From: CAZWDO01 sp964632485 [NCBI: uncultured bacterium]
GTDB lineage: Bacteria > JAGOEH01
NCBI GenBank assembly: GCA_964632485.1
Contig: CAZWDO010000031.1
Location: 1-34,727 of the forward strand
Direction of reading: 5' to 3'
Length of the DNA stretch: 34,727 bases
This document shows positions 31,637-34,727 of the stretch, piece by piece; position 1 is the stretch's first letter, and each line of letters begins with the position of its first letter. Under the pieces are notes generated by a model. The model was not told where the DNA came from, searched no databases, and saw only the letters and a program-made list of their open reading frames with translations. The position numbers and the translations under genes are program-made.

Positions 31637-34576
31637 TTATTTCATCAGCAGCATCTTGCAGGAGCGGGAGAAAACGCGCCCGTCGATGAAGGTCGCCCGC
31701 AGGCGGCAGAAATAGACCCCGCCCGCGTGATGGCCCGCCTCCCACTCCAAGGCATGGCGGCCCGCCGTGTAGCGGCCAACCGCCAGAATCGCCACCCGGC
31801 GTCCCAGCAGATCATGCACGCTCGCTTCGACCTGCGCCGCCTCGCTCAGGCTGAACACGATCTCCGTGCGCAGATTGAACGGGTTGGGATGGTTCGCCTC
31901 CAGCGTCAGCCGGAACTTCAGAACGGCAACTGTCGACTCGTCCAGTCCCGTCGCCTCCGCGCTCCACAGCGTATCCCCCACATTGCCCGCCAGATCGAGG
32001 GCGGCCACGCCCCAGCGTCGCGTCTCGCCGTTGGCCACGTTGTCATCCCAAAACGACGTCTGCTCATAGCCGTCCAAAAGCAACTCTACGCTGTCGCCGA
32101 GCTGCCGCACCAGGCGATAGCCCGCCCAGTCGGCCGCGGCGCAGGTGCTCCACGCCACGCGCACGCCCGCATCCTCCAGCGCCAGCGAGACGCTGTCTGC
32201 CATTGGCGGGGCGACCGTGTCCCGATCGCCTTCGTCCCGCGTGTGCGCGTGAAGCATCGCCGTCAGTTCCCCGCCGTCGATGCCCACAGCGCAGATCGAC
32301 ACCTCGTACTCCGTGCCCGGACACAGGGGGCGCAGGATCAGCCGATGGCGTTTCCCCAGGGTCTCCCCGCCTACGGTGACCGGGTCCTCGTCGCTGCCTG
32401 CGGGACGGTAATCCGCCCACGCCCGCGTCGGGATCGCGCTCTCCCACGTCATAATCACCAGCGAATCCGCCGTGTAGCTCGTGTCGGGATGCGACACCCA
32501 TGCGAGGGAATCGGAACTCCCGGCGGTCGTATCCAGGGTATCCACCCCGCCACTCCATACCTCGTTGTCGTCCGGATCGCAGCTTCGAGCCCGGTAGAAG
32601 TAGCGGCGTCCCGATTGCAGGTTGTTTAGTACGATCAGATGTTCCTCTTCGAAGGCGGGATCGGCATAGAGAAACGGCGCAGGCAATGACGTATAGTTGT
32701 CCAGGCTCACCCGCGAATCGCACGGCAGGTCAGTGCTCCACCACACCAGGGCATAGCCCTCCCCGCTAAAGCTTCGCGGCGCTTCGGTCACCGTCGCCGC
32801 CACCGGCGCGTGATCGCGGCGCGTGGTGAATTCCACCGCGCGTTCGTATTCCGTTTCATTGCCCGCCAGGTCCGATATGCGCACTGTCACCCGATACGCC
32901 GTTCCCGGCTGCAGGCGCGTCAGCCACGCCGAGGCGCGATAGGCGTAGCTCTCGCTTTCCGAGAGAAACACCAGCGAGCCGTCGGCGGCGCGGCCTTCGA
33001 TGCGGGCGCGCGTCGGCTCGCCGCTCTCCCAGCGCAGCAGCGCCGTGGAATCATACACCAGGGCCACCCGCGGCGGACGCGTGAACAGCGGCGGTTGCGC
33101 ATCGGCCTGGGTATTGGTGGTGAAGCTGTTGTTCGAGCCGGCCGGGGATTTCAGCAGGCCCGCGCGCGCCAGCAGCGACGGTTCCCCGCCCCACTCGGCC
33201 GCGTTGCCCGAGGGGTCTTCCAACAGCAGACGGAAATCGTAGCTCGTTCCCGCCCGCAGAGGGGAGAGGATGAAGGCATGGGCGCGCTGAAAATCCTCGT
33301 TGACAAGGGTATCGCGCTCCGCCGAGCCGCTTTCTCCGTAGATCAGCGTCGCCCGGCACGCCTCGTCCGTCTCTAAGGCGATATAGGCCCGGGTGTCCGT
33401 CAGCTCCGCGTTCGGACCCTTGACGATCAGCGGCGGCTGCTCATCCGCGGCCTCGCGCGCGCGGAACGGATACGCGGCGGGCATCTCGGCCAATGTTGCC
33501 GAAAGTTCGGCAACCAGTCCCAGGCGCGCGAAGTAGGATTCCCCGGCAAGCAGGTCGTCGAAGGCGAAGGCATGGTCCAGCGCGGCCACGCTGTCGATCA
33601 GGATTGTCAGCGGTTGGGAACTGTCGGCCGCGGTGTAGAGGGCCGCGCCCGCGCGCAGGGCGACGTCGGTCGCGAAGGTGATCGTGGCCGCCTTAGAGCC
33701 GATATAGCTGAAGGCGGGTTTGCCCCTCAGCGGAAAAACCTTGGGGATGCGCGGCGCCACGGTCTCGAAGGCGAAGTCGTATGCGCTGTCCATGCAGGTC
33801 GTATCGTCGAGACAGAGGATCAGCCGACCTTCGTATGGCGTTTGAGGCATCAACCCGGAGAGGGTCTGCTCCGCGCGGAAGCGGGGTTTGCCCGCGACGC
33901 GCAGGGACTGCCACTCCCCGCCGGAGAGGGGCCGCCATTGGAGCGAGCAGACGGCCGGGAGTTCCGCGCGCCAGCCGAGGGTGACGGCGCTGTCTGAGGA
34001 CGAACGTGTCAACACCGGCTGGGTCAGCGCGATGTCCAACGCCTCTGTCTCGAACCGGCGCGCTTCCGACCATGTTCCGTCGGTGGCGAAATTGTCCCCG
34101 CGCGCCCGCCAGTAATACTCCTTGCGATAGCCGAGGCCATGAGCTTGCCAGAGCGTATCGGTCAGGGCCGTATCGCCGGTGATGATCGTTTCGAAGGCGC
34201 TGTCCGCGCCGATTTGGATGCGGTAGCTCGCGCAGGAATCCACCCCATGCCAGCGGAAAACAAAATCCGCGGCCAAATCGAGGGCGCCGTCTGCGGGTTC
34301 GGCCAGCAGCGGCGCGGCGGGCGTCGGACGGTGGTAGGTCGTGCGGGCGAGCGAATCCATGCGTGTGATAATCGTCGCGCCGGAATAGCCGTATATGTAG
34401 AGCGTATCGCCGCGCTGCGCCAGTTTGCGGACACTGTCGATCAAGATACGTCGTTCACTTCCCGCGAGGTAGCGATCCACCTGGTAATAGTTATCAGCGA
34501 GCAAAAATCCCGCCATGACCAGGATCAGGAAGAGAACCTGTTTCGCATAGCGGGTGTACGGCGCATTCAACTTCAT
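31637..34576 (-). CDS. secreted fibronectin type III-like multidomain protein with T9SS sorting domain
   Basis: Protein of 979 residues. A signal/anchor segment (about 12-27, QVLFLILVMAGFLLA) is followed by a linker and a series of Ig-like/fibronectin type III-type units (e.g. PADGALDLAADFVFRWHG...; YRVTVRISDLAGNETEYERAVEFTT; YEVSICAVGIDG). The last 90 residues (890-979) form a type A T9SS sorting domain: ANHPNPFNLRTEIVFSLSEA, VHDLLGRRVAIL, AGRHALEW, AGGVYFCRL and CKMLLMK. It should be exported by Sec, passed through the outer membrane by T9SS and attached to the surface. AAGGAG seven bases before ATG supports the start. The DNA is visibly richer in G+C than all other genes here and is flanked by REP-like repeats. 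Partner T9SS genes are not in the window. Confidence 0.92.
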   Translation of the reverse strand: MKLNAPYTRYAKQVLFLILVMAGFLLADNYYQVDRYLAGSERRILIDSVRKLAQRGDTLYIYGYSGATIITRMDSLARTTYHRPTPAAPLLAEPADGALDLAADFVFRWHGVDSCASYRIQIGADSAFETIITGDTALTDTLWQAHGLGYRKEYYWRARGDNFATDGTWSEARRFETEALDIALTQPVLTRSSSDSAVTLGWRAELPAVCSLQWRPLSGGEWQSLRVAGKPRFRAEQTLSGLMPQTPYEGRLILCLDDTTCMDSAYDFAFETVAPRIPKVFPLRGKPAFSYIGSKAATITFATDVALRAGAALYTAADSSQPLTILIDSVAALDHAFAFDDLLAGESYFARLGLVAELSATLAEMPAAYPFRAREAADEQPPLIVKGPNAELTDTRAYIALETDEACRATLIYGESGSAERDTLVNEDFQRAHAFILSPLRAGTSYDFRLLLEDPSGNAAEWGGEPSLLARAGLLKSPAGSNNSFTTNTQADAQPPLFTRPPRVALVYDSTALLRWESGEPTRARIEGRAADGSLVFLSESESYAYRASAWLTRLQPGTAYRVTVRISDLAGNETEYERAVEFTTRRDHAPVAATVTEAPRSFSGEGYALVWWSTDLPCDSRVSLDNYTSLPAPFLYADPAFEEEHLIVLNNLQSGRRYFYRARSCDPDDNEVWSGGVDTLDTTAGSSDSLAWVSHPDTSYTADSLVIMTWESAIPTRAWADYRPAGSDEDPVTVGGETLGKRHRLILRPLCPGTEYEVSICAVGIDGGELTAMLHAHTRDEGDRDTVAPPMADSVSLALEDAGVRVAWSTCAAADWAGYRLVRQLGDSVELLLDGYEQTSFWDDNVANGETRRWGVAALDLAGNVGDTLWSAEATGLDESTVAVLKFRLTLEANHPNPFNLRTEIVFSLSEAAQVEASVHDLLGRRVAILAVGRYTAGRHALEWEAGHHAGGVYFCRLRATFIDGRVFSRSCKMLLMK

Positions 34577-34628
34577 TTTCAGTCTCCTTGTCGGTTGATA
34601 TAAATTAAAGCATATTCATTGAAAACGG

Positions 34629-34727
34629 GTCATGCCGGGCTTCGACCCGGCATCCATGAATCACCTTCCATCGTCATGCCGGGCTTCGACCCGGCATCCA
34701 TGAATCACCTTCCATCGTCATGCCGGG
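34629..34727. repeat. 44-base palindromic tandem repeat running off the window end
   Basis: Two full copies (34629-34672 and 34673-34716) and the first 11 bases of a third, identical to each other. Each contains the palindrome ATGCCGGG-CTTCGA-CCCGGCAT, a stable hairpin, followed by CCATGAATCACCTTCCATC. This resembles REP-type extragenic repeats. It lies upstream of the fibronectin-type gene. Confidence 0.85.

Noticed and set aside
31625-32629. A 334-codon plus-strand frame, with others inside 31637-34576
   Set aside because: They are antisense shadows of the G+C-rich fibronectin-type gene; high G+C leaves few stop codons.
1-34727. CRISPR arrays, tRNA and rRNA genes, transposases
   Set aside because: I saw no spaced repeat array, no cloverleaf sequence and no transposase-like ORF; only the 43-44-base REP-like units repeat.

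Overview
The window most likely comes from an anaerobic bacterium of the Fibrobacteres-Chlorobi-Bacteroidetes (FCB) superphylum, perhaps a Calditrichota/KSB1-type lineage. This is an inference. It rests on a C-terminal type IX secretion (T9SS) sorting domain of the 'NHPNPFN...LLGRRVA...GGVYF...KMLL' type in the gene at 31637-34576, a second broken copy at 31040-31213, an anaerobe-type ferredoxin/MinD/NifX cluster, and a very large PAS-rich signalling repertoire. Almost every gene is on the minus strand; the TetR-type regulator (8666-9262) is the only clear plus-strand gene. I saw no rRNA, tRNA, CRISPR array or insertion sequence.

Region 1 (72-8534) is an iron-sulfur/MinD cluster that resembles the Desulfovibrio 'orange protein' (ORP) loci. 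It has three NifX/NifB-type cofactor-binding proteins, two MinD-type ATPases each carrying a two-cluster ferredoxin insert, an FmdB-like zinc ribbon protein, a DUF5320 protein, a SAM methyltransferase, a DUF89 phosphatase-like protein and an MBL-fold hydrolase. Upstream lies a sigma54 activator with a Cys-rich PAS domain (7155-8534) followed by its own terminator. Two inverted repeats and a weak -24/-12 element lie between that terminator and the first gene of the cluster, as expected for an enhancer-controlled sigma54 operon. A hairpin plus U-tract sits directly in front of the 5367-5729 gene and could act as an attenuator.

Region 2 (9320-15297) is a lasso peptide (RiPP) biosynthetic cluster and the most interesting part of the window. 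It has a B2 leader peptidase, two tandem precursor genes with almost identical leaders and different cores, an asparagine-synthetase-like macrolactam cyclase, two different HPr-kinase-like proteins and a sulfotransferase. The last four are translationally coupled. With the usual Thr(-2) rule both cores place Asp at position 8, so both predict an 8-residue ring. I found no gene for the B1/RRE leader-binding protein or for an ABC exporter. The predicted product is a pair of lasso peptides that may be phosphorylated and/or sulfated.

Region 3 (15538-28605) is signalling and envelope genes: a membrane TPR protein with a class III adenylate cyclase domain, a CaCA-family cation/Ca2+ exchanger, a SpoIID/LytB-like secreted protein, a REC-PAS-GAF-HisKA_2 histidine kinase, and an overlapping pair made of a six-PAS hybrid kinase (HisKA-HATPase-REC-Hpt) and a REC-GGDEF diguanylate cyclase.

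Region 4 (28768-34727) has a three-gene overlapping operon (membrane protein, B12-binding radical SAM enzyme, membrane protein), about 770 bases of gene remnants and REP-like repeats, and a large secreted fibronectin-type protein whose DNA is visibly richer in G+C than the rest. A 44-bp palindromic tandem repeat runs off the end of the window.
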